NCBI GenBank assembly: GCA_032164245.1
Contig: JAVMKO010000009.1
Span: 84,362,712 to 84,426,711 of the forward strand
Direction: 5' to 3'
DNA length: 64,000 nt
From: Sternotherus odoratus
Lineage: Eukaryota; Chordata; Testudines; Kinosternidae
The position numbers and the translations under genes were made by a program. Below are positions 32,581-64,000 of the stretch, in pieces; the first letter of the stretch is position 1; the number at the start of each line of letters is the position of its first letter. Below the pieces are notes generated by a model, which worked only from the letters and a program-made list of their open reading frames with translations, searched no databases and was not told the DNA's origin.

Positions 32581-34915
32581 CAGCTGCCAGTGCTGGGTGA
32601 GAGAACCTGCCTGCTGCCACCACCCTTCTCAACAGTCTAACCCCGTGTGCATCATGACAACTTAATGGCAGTGTAACACCAACCATCTGCTGGTGCCGGT
32701 CACATACCACCCATCAACGGCACGTCTCCCAGCCACTGCACTATGCTCATCCAAAAATCACACCCCATATTGTCGCCTTCCCCTCTCCCTGTTCGATCCC
32801 CCCCTCCCCCCGCTCCAATTGTTTCTGGGCATAAACTTGTAGCAGATCTCTGGCTCTTGGATGGTCTTTGTTTCACCCGCTTGGACAGTGCCTACCCCGA
32901 CGGAGTCATTAAACAATAGCAAAATACAAACAAATAGTGAATGAATCCAGTAATGTGCTTTTCTAACCGGAACTTCCCTTCTGGAGGATAACGCTCCTGT
33001 TAAGACAGCAGCCCAACCCACCCCCACACCACCACCTTCTCGGGCACTTTAGGAGCCAGGAGTTTGACCCACTTGTCTCAGCTTGCCCCTGGTCTTCAAG
33101 AACATTTGCTGTGAACGTTCGGATTGGTGCATTTTAGACTGGCAGCTCTCTAGAGGCACGAATCACGTCATCTATAGAGAGCCGTGTAACTGGAGCTGCT
33201 AATGGATTGTGTTCACTTCCCGGCCGTCTGAAAGAGGAACATGTTTTCAATAATTCAAACAAAACAGAGAGAGGCTGCGCCCAACATCCGTGTAAGCTGG
33301 GATTGTCCAGGGCCTTCCGCGGTGAAATGGATGTTGGCGGTTCAGGATAAGATTTATCCGCACTGGGGATGAAACCTGGGCACCACCATTGTAGCTTCCA
33401 GGAATTCTTTTCCATTTTGCTGCAGAGAATGTCCTCTGTCGGAAGGGCCTGGCCAAGGGCTGCTCCCAGAGCACAGCATTGCTGCCCTCCGTCAGGCCCA
33501 GGCTCTCTCCCAGCTGACAGCCACCAGGAGAGAGAAGTCCTCACTTACTACGGCCCTTTTCTAGGCCCAGAGCTAGGGGCTAAGTCTCCTGTTCACACTG
33601 ACATTCCAGACTGACGGAGGCACAGTTCACAGCTCAGAAAAAAGGCTATTCTGTAGCCTGGACCTCAGCAGACAGGACTCACAGGCCATGTTCCCTTGGC
33701 AAAGCCTTTGAGGACTACGTCTCTTCACCCCCAACTCCCTGATCTCTGGGCTTTGCTCTAGCCTCCTCCCCAGTTATCATGCTGGGTTCCTCATTGAGCA
33801 ACGGATCTGGGACTTGGTGGCCCTTGCTGCAGGTCTTGTTACCGACGTCACCTTCTCAACACATACAAAACTGCCACGACACCCTGCCCCGGCTATCAGT
33901 CTGCAGTCACAGCACTTGCCGGACATCTGAAAGGAAATGCTTCCACTATTCACTCCCACGTAGCTCACAAAATGGAGACATTGATCACTAGGTGCACCAC
34001 ACTGTAACCATACTCACATCTGACTGGACATTTGCTGCTTCGCGGGGCCCTTTGAAAGCAGACATGCTTCTTAGTTTGACCAGGTTTCTTGTTTCCCTTC
34101 CAATACGGCTCTGCTGTCTCCATTATACAGATGATAAATCTGACAAGGAATGCAGGCGGATGTTAACCGCATGACAGGGATTGACGGAAAGTCAGTCACC
34201 CGCAGCTCAAGTTCAGAAGTTAATTCAGTCCTCTTCGTGAAGCTGAGCCCTCAGCTCATCTTGTGTGTGTGGATCCTGCTAAGAGCAGCAGGAATTGAGA
34301 CAGGAAAGCAGTAATTAAGAAATATAAAAGACAAGACACGTGTTTCAAAGTGAAGAATTGGAGAGGTTAGAATGCTCACTCCGAGTCAGCATTTATACCC
34401 ACGAATACCTAGGAAATGCTTTTGCTGAAGTATAAAGCCACCTCTTCACAATACAGTAGCTTAGAGACATTAGCAGCATTATTACAAATAATGCCAGAGA
34501 GGAGTTGCAAAAGCTTACTCATTACTAGGTCCAAGCATAATAAAGCTGACACTCCAAAGAACTCTTCCTGGATGAATCTCCACTTTTGCACCTCTCCAGG
34601 CTGGCTCTAAAGTCTCCAGTTACTTGCAGCAGCAAGTCTTAAGAGAAACAAAATAATCTAGAGAGTAAAAATGTCATCTTTCACCAAGAATTGAAAATAT
34701 TTGGACAGCCTTATCAGGCAGTTTACACAATACTACTAATTATATAAAGCAAGTATTGCAAAACAAACAAACAAACAAACCACAACCCCCACTGCACACA
34801 GAGAACAGCCCTGACAGGACACATCTCCGTCCCCTGAGACCAGCAGGATGGCAACTTCCTAGACAAAACAGAACAAGATGCTCTGATAATGGAAGTTAAA
34901 TATGTAATCACAGAG
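32581..34915. other. Intergenic region, nothing recognised
   Basis: No gene or clear repeat apart from an (AAAC)n tract at 34760-34780. Confidence 0.5.
34760..34780 (+). repeat. (AAAC)n microsatellite
   Basis: About five units of a tetranucleotide repeat. Confidence 0.9.
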
Positions 34916-34917
34916 TA

Positions 34918-35300
34918 CCGTATTTTTCGCCCTATAAGACGCACTTTTTCTTCCCCAAAACGGGGGGGGGGAAAGTTGCTGCGTCTTATAGGGCGAATAT
35001 ACCTATTCGCCCCATCACAAAAAAAAAAAACAGTGCGTGCGCCCCGGTTCCCCCCCTCCCCGCCGCGGGCGGGCTGCCGGGGGCGCCCCGGTTCCTCCCT
35101 CCCCGCGGCAGCCCGCCCGCGGCGGGGAGGGGGGAACCGGGGCGCCGCCGGCAGCCCGCCCGCGGCGGGGAGGGGGGAACCAGGGCGCTTTTTGTGTGTG
35201 GTGGGGTTTTTTTGGTTTTTTTTTTTTCTCCCCGGCTTTTTTACTTTAAAAGTCGGGGGCGTCTTATACGCCGGAGCGTCCAATATGACGAAAAATACGG
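34918..35300. mobile_element. TA-flanked inverted-repeat element (Tc1/mariner-like MITE)
   Basis: 383 bp, starting CCGTATTTTTCG and ending in its complement, with TA on both sides (34916-34917 and 35301-35302). TA duplication is the mark of Tc1/mariner-type transposons. The interior includes further 'gtcttata' inverted copies and a very GC-rich block (about 35040-35190) that is itself an inverted repeat and partly duplicated. No transposase. Confidence 0.8.
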
Positions 35301-35302
35301 TA

Positions 35303-36574
35303 AGTGCATCACATTAATCCTGCTCCCTCTCATGATCTCCAGATCATCGCCTGAACGTCCCATACGGAAACATTTACTTGATCACAGTACACTCCATAGC
35401 AAAGCAAGGTCTGTACATGTTGCCAAAATTCAAACACTATCTTGCAGCCTTAATTATGGATGAAAACTTACAAAAGCTAAAAGACAGAGGTCTAGGCATC
35501 TGTGTGCACTTAAACCAGGTGGCATGCTGGCCAGGTCTGGAGCAATGATCTCGCAAGCAGCTTTGACAACTATTGACAAAAGTTAGTTCAACGCGCCCTC
35601 TGAACGGTTTTGTTCTGCATTGTGGAAGTTGGACTACGGTAAATCTGTCACCATTGGTGAACACTGAATTCACTTAAGGCACGGACTTCAACCACCTCAC
35701 TAATGATGCTTATGAAAAGCTTGCATGAAGTGCAGAGTATCAGCAAAAGTGACTTTCAAACCGAAGTAACAAATCTGCATCCACACCGGCCATGTGGATC
35801 GACACGCCAGCGCTTGATCTAGGACAGTATCCTAGAAAAAAGCCAATTCCCTGCCTCTCAAGATTCCACACAATCTGGCGGCACAACTGACGTCTCCATG
35901 CTGTTGCAGAACACGTGGCGTGCACCATGCTGGCAATGTTACAGCTCCACCAAGCCCTGTGGGTCGTTAGATCACAGGGCTAGCGAAGCAGCTACACAAT
36001 TTTACCAAACAAGAGAGGCCAGATCCAAGGCCTGTTCCCTTATTATTAGACCTTATTACACCCTTTAGGGACTAGTAGTACCTCATCCTAAACAGCATTT
36101 ACCCAGCCTCTGTGACCTATGAACTAGCTCCCTAATTCAAGAGGGTTAAGTGGTAGCTGTGACATCTCTGGAAGGGCAATGCTGGGTAGGCACACTGGAG
36201 AGGGAGACAGGACCCTAACCATTAGAAATCTTATGTGGCTAAGCATCCTTTATGGAAGGGTCAAGGTGAATAAGGACACTGATGTTGGACAGGATAGCAG
36301 TCCCTTTGCAGGTCATCATTAAACAAGAAACAAAACACAGTTATAACAAAATTTTCACAAAGTAACTGGTTTGAGATTTACTGTTAACCTTCCTTGCCTG
36401 CAACATTACTTAGCAAAAGGGAAAGAGGGGGAAAAATAGTTCTTATGCAGCTCCCAGAAAACAAACCAAAGGACCAGGACAAAAATCCCACATGTCCACA
36501 CCATGGAAGTAAGTTGAAAAATTGGATGATTAATAAGGAGAGACTTGTCAATCAGATTAAATATGCAAAAAAAG
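35303..36574. other. Intergenic region downstream of PLS3
   Basis: No gene or defined repeat recognised. It separates the presumed PLS3 poly(A) site from the TA-flanked element. Confidence 0.5.
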
Positions 36575-37730
36575 ATGCTTGCATTTAAATGTTTTTATTT
36601 CAACTAATGCTTTGCCACCATATTACATCATTTGAATAGCTCAGAATAGCAATGTGATCTTGAAATATAGCAAACAGCTTGCCAAAGCAAGAGTACATTA
36701 ACTCCTATGGATACAGCGCCTTCCTTCTTTGGTGACACCACTTCCTGCATATTTGTAAAAAATAATTTTATGTCTCAGCACTTTGCAGTTCAGATTACTT
36801 AACCCTGCTGTTTGTAACATTTGCCTCTTCCCTTCACAACTGCCCTAAAATGTTTTATAGTTTTATTCCCAACAGCATTTTAAATAAAAAAGTAATAGAC
36901 GTTTACATGCAGGATTTGTAAAAATTATTTTCTAGGTGCACACAATTGAACCAAGATGCGTACAAAAATGCATTCATTTTGATTCTCAGATTTAATGATG
37001 CCATCAGCATGTTATCTGATGCCATCAGATTTCCCCACTGCAAGAGAGGCTGAGTTTTATGGTGGTATTCTCAAATATATTCTGTCTTGAAAAACCTTTA
37101 AATAAAAGATAGCAAAAAAAACCCCAAAAATGCTATGCTTTATTTGTAAAGTAATCAAAATATTTGTTATGTGTATAAAAAAGCACCATGTAGAGGGAAT
37201 ACTGCAGGAAGACTGATCTTCAGAAATAAAATTTCTTTATTTAACCTTATAAATTGTGCTACAGATCCCAGCTACTTCTGTAACTTTATGGTTACAAAGG
37301 CAAGGAATAAAAGCTCAAACCCAGAACATACAAGATTTGACCACAAGACGCACGTTAAACTGTCTTTTAGATAGAAGGTGAGATTTGTTTCTATTAAGAT
37401 TCATGCCAACCACCTTAGCAACCCTCAGAAGAAAAACACAGAATATCTGAGAAATAGGTCGAGTGCAGCATGTTCTAAGATGCTGGTCTGATATGAATGC
37501 ATTTCCGTGAGCACTTTTAAATCAAACTTCCATTCTGGGAAAAGAGCAAATCTGTTGGTTAAAAACTCCTCTCCCTGAGAATGTCGATAATGTTCCAGTC
37601 TTGCAAAGCAAAACAGAGTCCTTGAAACTTCAGCAGTTCTTAGGCCAACAGCATTTCATCCCGGACACAGCTGATCGGCTAGTCATGCACTGGGGGGGCA
37701 GGTTGGGATTTTTGCATGTGTGTCTGCATC
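36575..37730 (-). other. PLS3: PLS3 3' untranslated region
   Basis: AT-rich, stop-filled sequence following the PLS3 stop codon on the minus strand. A length of about 1.15 kb to the AATAAA at 36594-36599 is in the usual range for PLS3 transcripts. The exact end is inferred. Confidence 0.5.
36594..36599 (-). terminator. PLS3: Candidate PLS3 poly(A) signal
   Basis: Minus-strand AATAAA inside 'gaaataaaaacatttaaatgc'. Other minus-strand AATAAA motifs occur nearer the stop codon (for example near 37.14 and 37.23 kb), so alternative ends are possible. Confidence 0.45.
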
Positions 37731-57387
<19,657 letters not shown>

Positions 57388-58448
57388 CTTTACATAGTAG
57401 GAGGGAGGAAAAAGGAGAGAATTGTAGAAACAAATTAATCCTCCGGGAAGTACGTCCCTGCTGTCACCAAAATAAATTAACCCCAAATCCCCCAACATGC
57501 CTTACTGAAACATAAAAGAGGTCTGCCCATTTATTTTGTAATTTCTGTAAGGCACAGAGACGCAATGATACTGAACATGAGAGAAATATCCTAAGTAGTC
57601 TACTCATTTTAGATCCAAATCTACCTGATTCACACAAACTGGATTCACCAAGAATGTGAATTAAATGAAGGGAACTAAAGAAAGATTGCCCACGCAGACA
57701 GGAGCAAGCTAGCACAACCTCGTGGTTTTTTGAGAGATGTCTCATTCATGCATGACAAGGGTCAAACCCAGGACTTGTAGAAGACTCATTTTAATATATT
57801 TTCTGAGTAAGAAAGCACATCCTAAACACTCCCCTCCAGTTTAAATGATTGGTGTAAGATCCCACGCTTTCGGAATCTAAACATCTTTTAAAAAAATCAA
57901 ATACAGAATTGATTAATCACTTTGGTAACATTTCCACTTACTGTGAGCTGCCAAAGAGAATGCTACGCAATGACATTTGGTTTGATAATCAGCTAGCAAG
58001 TTACAGTGTCGCTGGATACTTAGTAATAGGCTTAAGGAAGCGCCTACTTGGGTAAGGAGGAGACTGGGACCAGATTTTCAATTTATGTATTGCTTTTCAT
58101 ACAAATGGATCCAAAGTATTTTACAGTCACACAATGCCACATAGCAAATGTTTTCCCGAACACTGAAATACATGGCACACGTGGCGTTGTATGTCAGAAC
58201 TAACATCAACACACCACACAACAGTTCAGGGACAAGAAACAATTATCCTGCATCCTGCAGAAATCTGAGAAGTACCTTGGATCAGCAGAGCATACTTGTG
58301 CAATTTAGAATTTACCAAAGGTGCTGGATCTAGCGCCCCCTATGGGTCTCATCTGGAAGACTGCTCCTCCACAACCAGCCTGAGGGGGTGTTGGTTCATT
58401 GGCAGAGTGAAGAGTGCCATCTCCTGACTCACACACCATTCGTCCTCG
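57388..58448. other. PLS3 intron 2, proximal part
   Basis: Sequence upstream of exon 3 on the minus strand. A pyrimidine-rich acceptor tract adjoins the exon. No other exon or clear repeat seen. The first coding exon (starting Met-Asp-Glu in vertebrates) was looked for and not found here. Confidence 0.6.
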
Positions 58449-58456
58449 CTATGACC

Positions 58457-59410
58457 TAGGGTGACCAGATGTCCCGATTTTATTGGGACAGTCCCGATTT
58501 TTTACCTTCTGTCCCGCGTCCCGACGAAACTCTGGTCAGGACGCCATTTGTCCCGATTTCGGGAATTTATAGATGAGCCCTGCGCGTGCAGGGCTCATGT
58601 AGGGAGAACAGCCCTGCCCACTGCCGCAGGCAGCCACATGCTGGCTGCCCGCCCGCTCGACCCCTCTCCCCTCTGCCGCGGAGCCCCGTGCTCCAGGGCC
58701 AGGCTGTTAGCGGCGCGCCGCCAGCCCCCACTCCCCGGTCGGGGCGGACAATTGCGGCACGCGCTGGGCCCTGCGCTCCCCAGCTGGGGGCTGGGCCCAT
58801 CGGCTGCCGCGGGACGAGCGTGGGAAGCTGAGCTCCCCTCCCTCCCCCCCCCTTCTTGGCTGGGCCCTGTGCTCCCTGGCCGGGGTCGGGCCAAGCGTGG
58901 CTGCCGCAGGTCCCCGCCCTCCCCCGGGGAGGCGGGGGAGGAACCTGCTGCTGCTGCTGGCTTACCAGTGCCTCTCCCCCTGCCCGCAGAGACAGGCGGG
59001 GGTGGAACATGCAGGGCGGGCAGAGTGGACCCCCCCTGCATGCAACCAGCGCCGAGAGTGGGACAACGGGTGAGGGGAGCAGCAGCAGATAGCCCACTGC
59101 TCCCCCCTCAGCATCTTCCCCGGCAGAGACAGCATTCAGGGGTAGGTGGGCGGGCCATGGCAACGGCCAGGAGAGCTCTCTCTGCTCTGCCTCCCGGAGA
59201 CGCATGCTGCAAGGGGGGGGGGGGTAGAGAGCCCACTGCCCCCCCCCCTCGCAGAGACAGAGAGCCTCCAGCCGCTGCGGCCCGCTCCTGCTCCCCCCTC
59301 ATGCCCCCCCCCCCGCTCCTCCAGCCCCCCCTCCGCGCTCACGCCCCGCCCCCCGCTTCTCCATCCCCCCCCCCGTCCTGATATTTTACTCTTCCCATCT
59401 GGTCACCCTA
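58457..59410. mobile_element. Long GC-rich hAT-like element (TAGGGTGACC family)
   Basis: 954 bp with the same ends as the 86-126 bp copies ('tagggtgaccagatgtcccg' at the left, 'ccatctggtcaccct' at the right) and an exact 8-bp duplication CTATGACC (58449-58456 and 59411-59418). The interior is extremely GC-rich, with C-runs and a short palindrome near 58575-58600. Open frames across it (up to 306 codons) are low-complexity Pro/Ala/Arg sequence without a transposase motif. Confidence 0.92.
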
Positions 59411-62400
59411 CTATGACCTGCTTCTCTTGGCAGGACTCTTCCCAGGTATTCATAAAACCAACCCCCTGCAGGATAATGACCTCACTGTTTGGAAGGACAT
59501 GGCGTCAAGTGGAGAGTGCCTTCACCGGCTACACCGCTGAGGCTGACAGCGGCCCCACGCCATTAACAGACTGTGCCCAATATCAATGCAAGGTGTGGGG
59601 GGAGAGAGGTTAATCCAGTTCCTAGGGGATGGGGGCCACTTCCCCAGTGACACCCTGGATAGCACTTAGAGCAGGCCCAGGGGCAAGGCAGGGTATAGAA
59701 GCTGAGCTGCCGCCCATGTGGAATTAGGAGCTGGAAGGAAGGACTTCCCTCTGCAGTGCTGTGCACCAGCCTCCTCAGTAGCAAAAGAGAGTCACTTAAC
59801 AGCCACAAGCACCCTCTGAAATAACAAAGGGCCTTGGCCCAGAGAAAATGGCCGAGACCAGCTAGTCTCCTACATACAGCGGCTGCTCTTGTCTGAGAGC
59901 GAAGCAACTATCCCCCATCTCCCTTTCCCTCCTCCCCTCCCCCAGTACAGGCATTACTGTGGTCTTCTTTAATTCTTTTCCCTTGGCAGCTCTGCAGTTA
60001 CAGCCACCAGTCACGTCAGCCGTGTATTGCCAAACCTGCCTTCCCCAGAGAGCTGGTCCGCTGCAGAAAACAGAGACCACAGCTCCCAGCAGCCACAGGT
60101 ATTTTCAGCCAAATGCATTTGTGGGAGTCGCACACGTACAGTCTTGGGCCTTAAGATCAACAAGCACACCGTCGGTCCTCACGCCACGGACCCTCTCCGG
60201 GAAGAGACTGGTGCTTTGACAAAATACAGGTATGCGTCCTTCCCAGGAGAGCCCAGCATTTAACCAGTCTGCCCAGAAGCAAGGTCTGTCACTAGGGCAC
60301 GTTCAAGATGCCAGGTTGTTGTAGCTCTACTGGATTGTGGCAACAAACAGAACTACTCAGAACTAATCCTACACTGATCTAAGACCCATACCAAAATATC
60401 ATCAAGATCAGTCTTGAGTGATTAACAGAATCACCACCTTTAAACAAAGAAAAAACAGCAGCACTTTGAAGTCATTGAAAAGCCTGATTCATTATCTAAA
60501 TTTTAGCTAATTTAGCAACAGAACTGTAAGCCTGATTAGATCTTGCCTAGCAAGTGTTCTAGTAAAGAAACCCCTCACCAACTGGCACCGTTTCCCAGTT
60601 CCATGTGGTATTTTAAAGCATTTTAGTGAGTTCACAAGAAAATGAAATGCAAATGGTTTAATGGCAGGTGTCTAAGGTAGAACAGTATAACCCTGAAGTC
60701 ACTCCTAAATTATTCGTTAAAATGTAATACAATCAAAAGTATTCCAAACTGAATTACTAAAAGATTAATATCCTATACGCAACTGCAGCATTTAGAGTAA
60801 TGCTGATAATACATAACGTGCTTTAACAGAAAAGTAATTTTAGTGAAAAACACTGCTGCCTGGCCTTCAATTTTAGAACTTTATTCCAAAAATATAAGCT
60901 CACAAAGCAAGCTTTATTAAGCACAGCAGTCAGATGTCATCAGCAGGCTATTTCCCCTGGAGATAAATCACAGCTTCTTTCATTAAAATGTCTCATTGCA
61001 CAAACTACCTCCTTAAGGCAGATCCTTTTACTGCCTAAAAGCCAATGAAAATGCCCAGTGCATGAAGGAGGCAATTTACTCCTGTGCAGAGGGCGAGCTC
61101 CGGCCTTAAGTGGTACTCCAATGTCACCCCAAATACCTCTGCAAATCAGGCTAAGTCTTGGAGTTTCCGTTCAGAATGACCCACCAGATCCTTCTGCACT
61201 TGTGCCAAATAAGTCCAATAAGCCCAGAGACACCTGTGCAGAGTTTGCTGAATCTTAAGCTAACATTTGTCCGAGTCATGACTGCCAGCCATTTTCTACA
61301 AAGGAAATAACCAAGTAAGCTAATGCCTATTTGCAGCTTTAAATACAAACCTTAGCCAAGACACAAGGGCAGTTGTGATTTTTATTTCTATTCCTCATTT
61401 ATTTTCATTTCTGACACCTCAAATGTGCATATACAAAATATCTGCAACCCAGGTTTGCCTACAGCACATCTGTGTTTATCCAGAGGGGATGAATGAGATT
61501 TCACATGATGGGAAGAAGCTGGTTGGAAAATAGTGAGGAAGTTTTACTTCCAAGGTCCCTAACCCTAGAGCTCAGTGCTGGCCGGCTGCTTCGGATCCCT
61601 GCCCTGCATCACAGGAGAAAGCCTTTAATGTCAGCTGGCACTATTTGGAGCTCAGGCCTATGTCAGAGATCCAGCAAATCCTCCTCTCCCCTAAAGGTGC
61701 ACACCACCCCAAGGATGTCACAAGCTGGGGGTTCACAATGTTTGCCCCCTGTATTTCTTGCAGAATAGAACAGAAACCACCATTTCCACAATTAGAGGAG
61801 GTACCCTAAGGACTGGCCACAAGAGGGACTAATTTGTTTAGTCAGTTTCTTTCTAAAGGCCTGGTTTACTCATTTGAAATCCCATCCAGCCTATACAAAC
61901 TGCTTTTCACATCCTTTCATCGGGTGCTTTCAAATGAGATTAGATTTACTTTGAAAAACAGAGGGGAATCGTTTCACCAGAAGGAAAGCTTTGCCCTCAG
62001 AAGCGCTTTATTACCGAAGACATTTTCACGAAATGACCGTTCATTCTCTAGTGAAAGGCATGGAGGAGAGACGTGGAAGCTTCTTTTATTTCAGAACAAT
62101 GGGGCAGCCTCTAGGAAAAACAAAAGGGCAACTTGATGCAGACAGATAATAAAGAACTTCAGTTGTAGTGCCTGGTTCACCATCTCTTGGCAAACAATTT
62201 ATTTCAAAGCTCACCAACTCTATCCCAAAGGCAAATACCACAAATATACAATGCTGCTTTAAGCTAGTCCCTTAACAGAGACATCTCAGCCGATATCACA
62301 TCACAATTTAAGCTAGTCACTAAACCAAATTCCTCCTGTTTTCTGATAATCATTTACTCTGGGATTTCTTGCAGCTCAAAAATTACTCCAAAAAAATCAA

Positions 62401-62582
62401 ATATTTATTTATTGGGGGGGGGAAGTATTTATATCGCCAACCGTATCTGAACGGCTGGTCATTTCAAAGGAAACCAATGGCACGTGCTCTAAACCGGGTT
62501 CTCGGAACACTTATGGAAAAAATGGATGATGAATTGACCAAGAATTCCTCCTTATGCTGCAAGCAGACAGACCACTGCCAGA

Positions 62583-62838
62583 CACAGACACTACAATTAG
62601 ATACCCACGGCTGGCCTGTCTCAGCTCACTCTGGCTCAGGGAGCTCAGGCTGGGGGGCAGTAAAACTGCGATGTAGCATTTTGGGCTCAGGCTGGAATGC
62701 GAGCTCTGAGACCCCTCGAGGTGGACGGCCCCAGAGCCCAGGCCCAAATATCTGCACCACAATTAAACAGCCTGAGAGCCACCAACGCGAGTCGACGGAT
62801 ACAGAAGTGGGTGTTTAATGGCCGTGCAGACTCATTCA
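62583..62838. repeat. Inverted-repeat element (same type as 20568)
   Basis: Contains 'actacaattagatacccacg' near the left and 'aattaaacagcctgagagcc' and 'gggtgtttaatggc' on the right, which are inverted relatives of each other. GC-rich 'gctcaggctgg' units in the middle. Probably a MITE. Confidence 0.5.
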
Positions 62839-63261
62839 GGCTACATCTATACAACACCACACTGCCGGCAGCGTATAGTGTACAGGTAGCTCCATGCTGC
62901 GTCCGCACAGTGAGGTGTAGTTACACCGGTCGGTGACAGCCTCTGGCAGCAAGGAAGCAGTGGGGGAAAGGCTGCTGGAGCAGGAAAGGGTCTAACAGAG
63001 GGAGTCAGTGGGGAAAAGGCTCCGTTTTTCCCTGCTGCCTCCCTCCACCAGAGTTTTTCCCTTTTGGGAGGGAGTGGGGGGGGCGGGAGGGAGAGGAAGG
63101 ACTGTGGAGCCAAAGCACCTCGGTCACTTGGGGGGAAAGGATTTGGGCCCTTTTCAAAGTCTTACCCTTTGTCTCAAGTCCTCAGCCTTTTTACACACTG
63201 ACTAGTAACACAACCACAGAGCGTAACGTGTATAACCACCACAACCACCCTGATAATACCA

Positions 63262-63522
63262 TGGGCTTGTCCAGGCAGCACCTTGATCTGTACAAGGGGA
63301 GTGTAAACTCTAGTCAGCATCAGCACGTTGTGCATGGACTGGCATGGGTGCCCCCTACTGGGATGCACTAACAGTCCCCATTTCAAACAGACCCCATTAA
63401 CGCACACCAGGAAGCTTGTAGTGCACACCAGCAGGGTCCACGCGGGCCAGTTAGTGCACACCACATTGGGGCAGACTAGAATTTGCACCTCACTCGTGGG
63501 GTAACACACCATGTAAACAAGC
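63262..63522. repeat. Probable MITE with GGGCTTGT ends
   Basis: Left end 'tgggcttgtccaggc' and right end 'catgtaaacaagccc' are imperfect inverted repeats. Interior has several 'gtgcacacca' and 'gcgcacacca'-like units. No certain target duplication. Confidence 0.45.
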
Positions 63523-64000
63523 CCCACGGTCCCTTTTTCACGTAAGTGAGCATTATTTAACTCTTATCCCAGCTCTGGTTAGTCTGATTGCCGTTACAAT
63601 GAGTTACAGGGATATGCCAGGATCTCCCGCTTGTGCAGGTTACTACTCATCAAAACCATGGAAAGAAACCCTTCTACTTGAACCCTGTGCGGTACGGCGT
63701 TGCCTTGCGCCTTGCTTTATAAGAATACCAGTGTCCTGGCCGCTTTGCGACTGGGATTTACAACTTAAATAGTTCCGCTGCCTCAGCTGCAAGGTGCCAG
63801 GGACACATGGCCCAGGGTTTACAATCCCCAGAGGCTTGCATTTTCCGTCTTAACTCCTTGGCAACAGAGCCGTGGATTTAGGTGTTGAAAGTCGAATGGA
63901 TACGCTGGCCCAGAATGAAAACAGTTTAATGCAGTCAGAGTGGGACCCAGGAATCCCCTGATAGCGTCAATCTGAATCACTGAGAAGCACCCAAGTACGT

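Larger units (their letters stand above)
59419..64000. other. PLS3 intron 2, distal part
   Basis: No exon recognised to the right edge. Holds inverted-repeat elements near 62.6-62.9 kb and 63.26-63.52 kb, and AT-rich unique sequence at 60.3-62.4 kb. The PLS3 first coding exon and promoter must lie further right, so this intron exceeds 6.6 kb. Confidence 0.6.

Noticed and set aside
58461..59381. 306-codon open frame on the plus strand
   Set aside because: It lies entirely inside the GC-rich hAT-like element, is low-complexity Pro/Ala/Arg, and overlapping frames on both strands are equally open. GC-rich DNA lacks stops by composition.
62511..62560. Met-Asp-Asp-Glu-Leu-like sequence reminiscent of the PLS3 N-terminus
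   Set aside because: It is on the plus strand whereas PLS3 is on the minus strand, and the following residues do not match the first EF hand.

Overview
The window is vertebrate nuclear DNA: split genes with GT-AG introns in a large excess of non-coding, repeat-rich sequence. The dominant interspersed repeats are CR1 LINEs with the 3' end typical of sauropsids, joined by several families of short inverted-repeat DNA transposons. Together with the gene content this suggests a reptile, most likely a turtle, with a crocodilian as the second choice. That placement is inference; no species-level marker was tested.

Three protein-coding genes can be supported. (1) AGTR2, the angiotensin II type-2 receptor, is an uninterrupted single coding exon on the minus strand at 2142-3254. 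(2) A secreted or membrane-tethered leucine-rich-repeat protein resembling nyctalopin is a single exon on the plus strand at 17462-18754. (3) PLS3 (plastin-3, an actin bundler) is on the minus strand. Fourteen consecutive coding exons, the second to the last coding exon, lie between 57387 and 37731 and give residues 25-630 in one unbroken frame. The first coding exon (about 24 residues) and the promoter lie beyond the right edge. PLS3 and AGTR2 are neighbours in the same orientation on human Xq23, so the window preserves an old linkage. The nyctalopin-like gene sits between them in the opposite orientation.

Layout: 1-352 CR1 tail; 2142-3254 AGTR2; 3.3-17.4 kb intergenic with SINE, CR1 and hAT-type fragments; 17462-18821 nyctalopin-like gene and its poly(A) signal; 18.8-36.6 kb intergenic with a CR1 copy carrying an open reverse-transcriptase frame (21068-22889), several CR1 tails, fold-back repeats and a TA-flanked inverted-repeat element; 36.6-57.4 kb PLS3 3' UTR, exons and introns; 57.4-64 kb the start of a long PLS3 intron containing a 954-bp hAT-like element.

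The genes have no operon-like relationship. AGTR2 is a cell-surface hormone receptor, PLS3 a cytoskeletal protein and the LRR protein an extracellular adhesion or synaptic type. The most unusual structures are the fold-back repeats whose centre resembles a hammerhead-ribozyme core, one with a 15-bp target-site duplication; a hAT-like element inserted six bases inside a PLS3 splice donor; a solo LTR with an exact 5-bp duplication; and the LRR gene in the PLS3-AGTR2 interval. I found no CRISPR array, tRNA or rRNA gene, and nothing that is clearly a new biological system.
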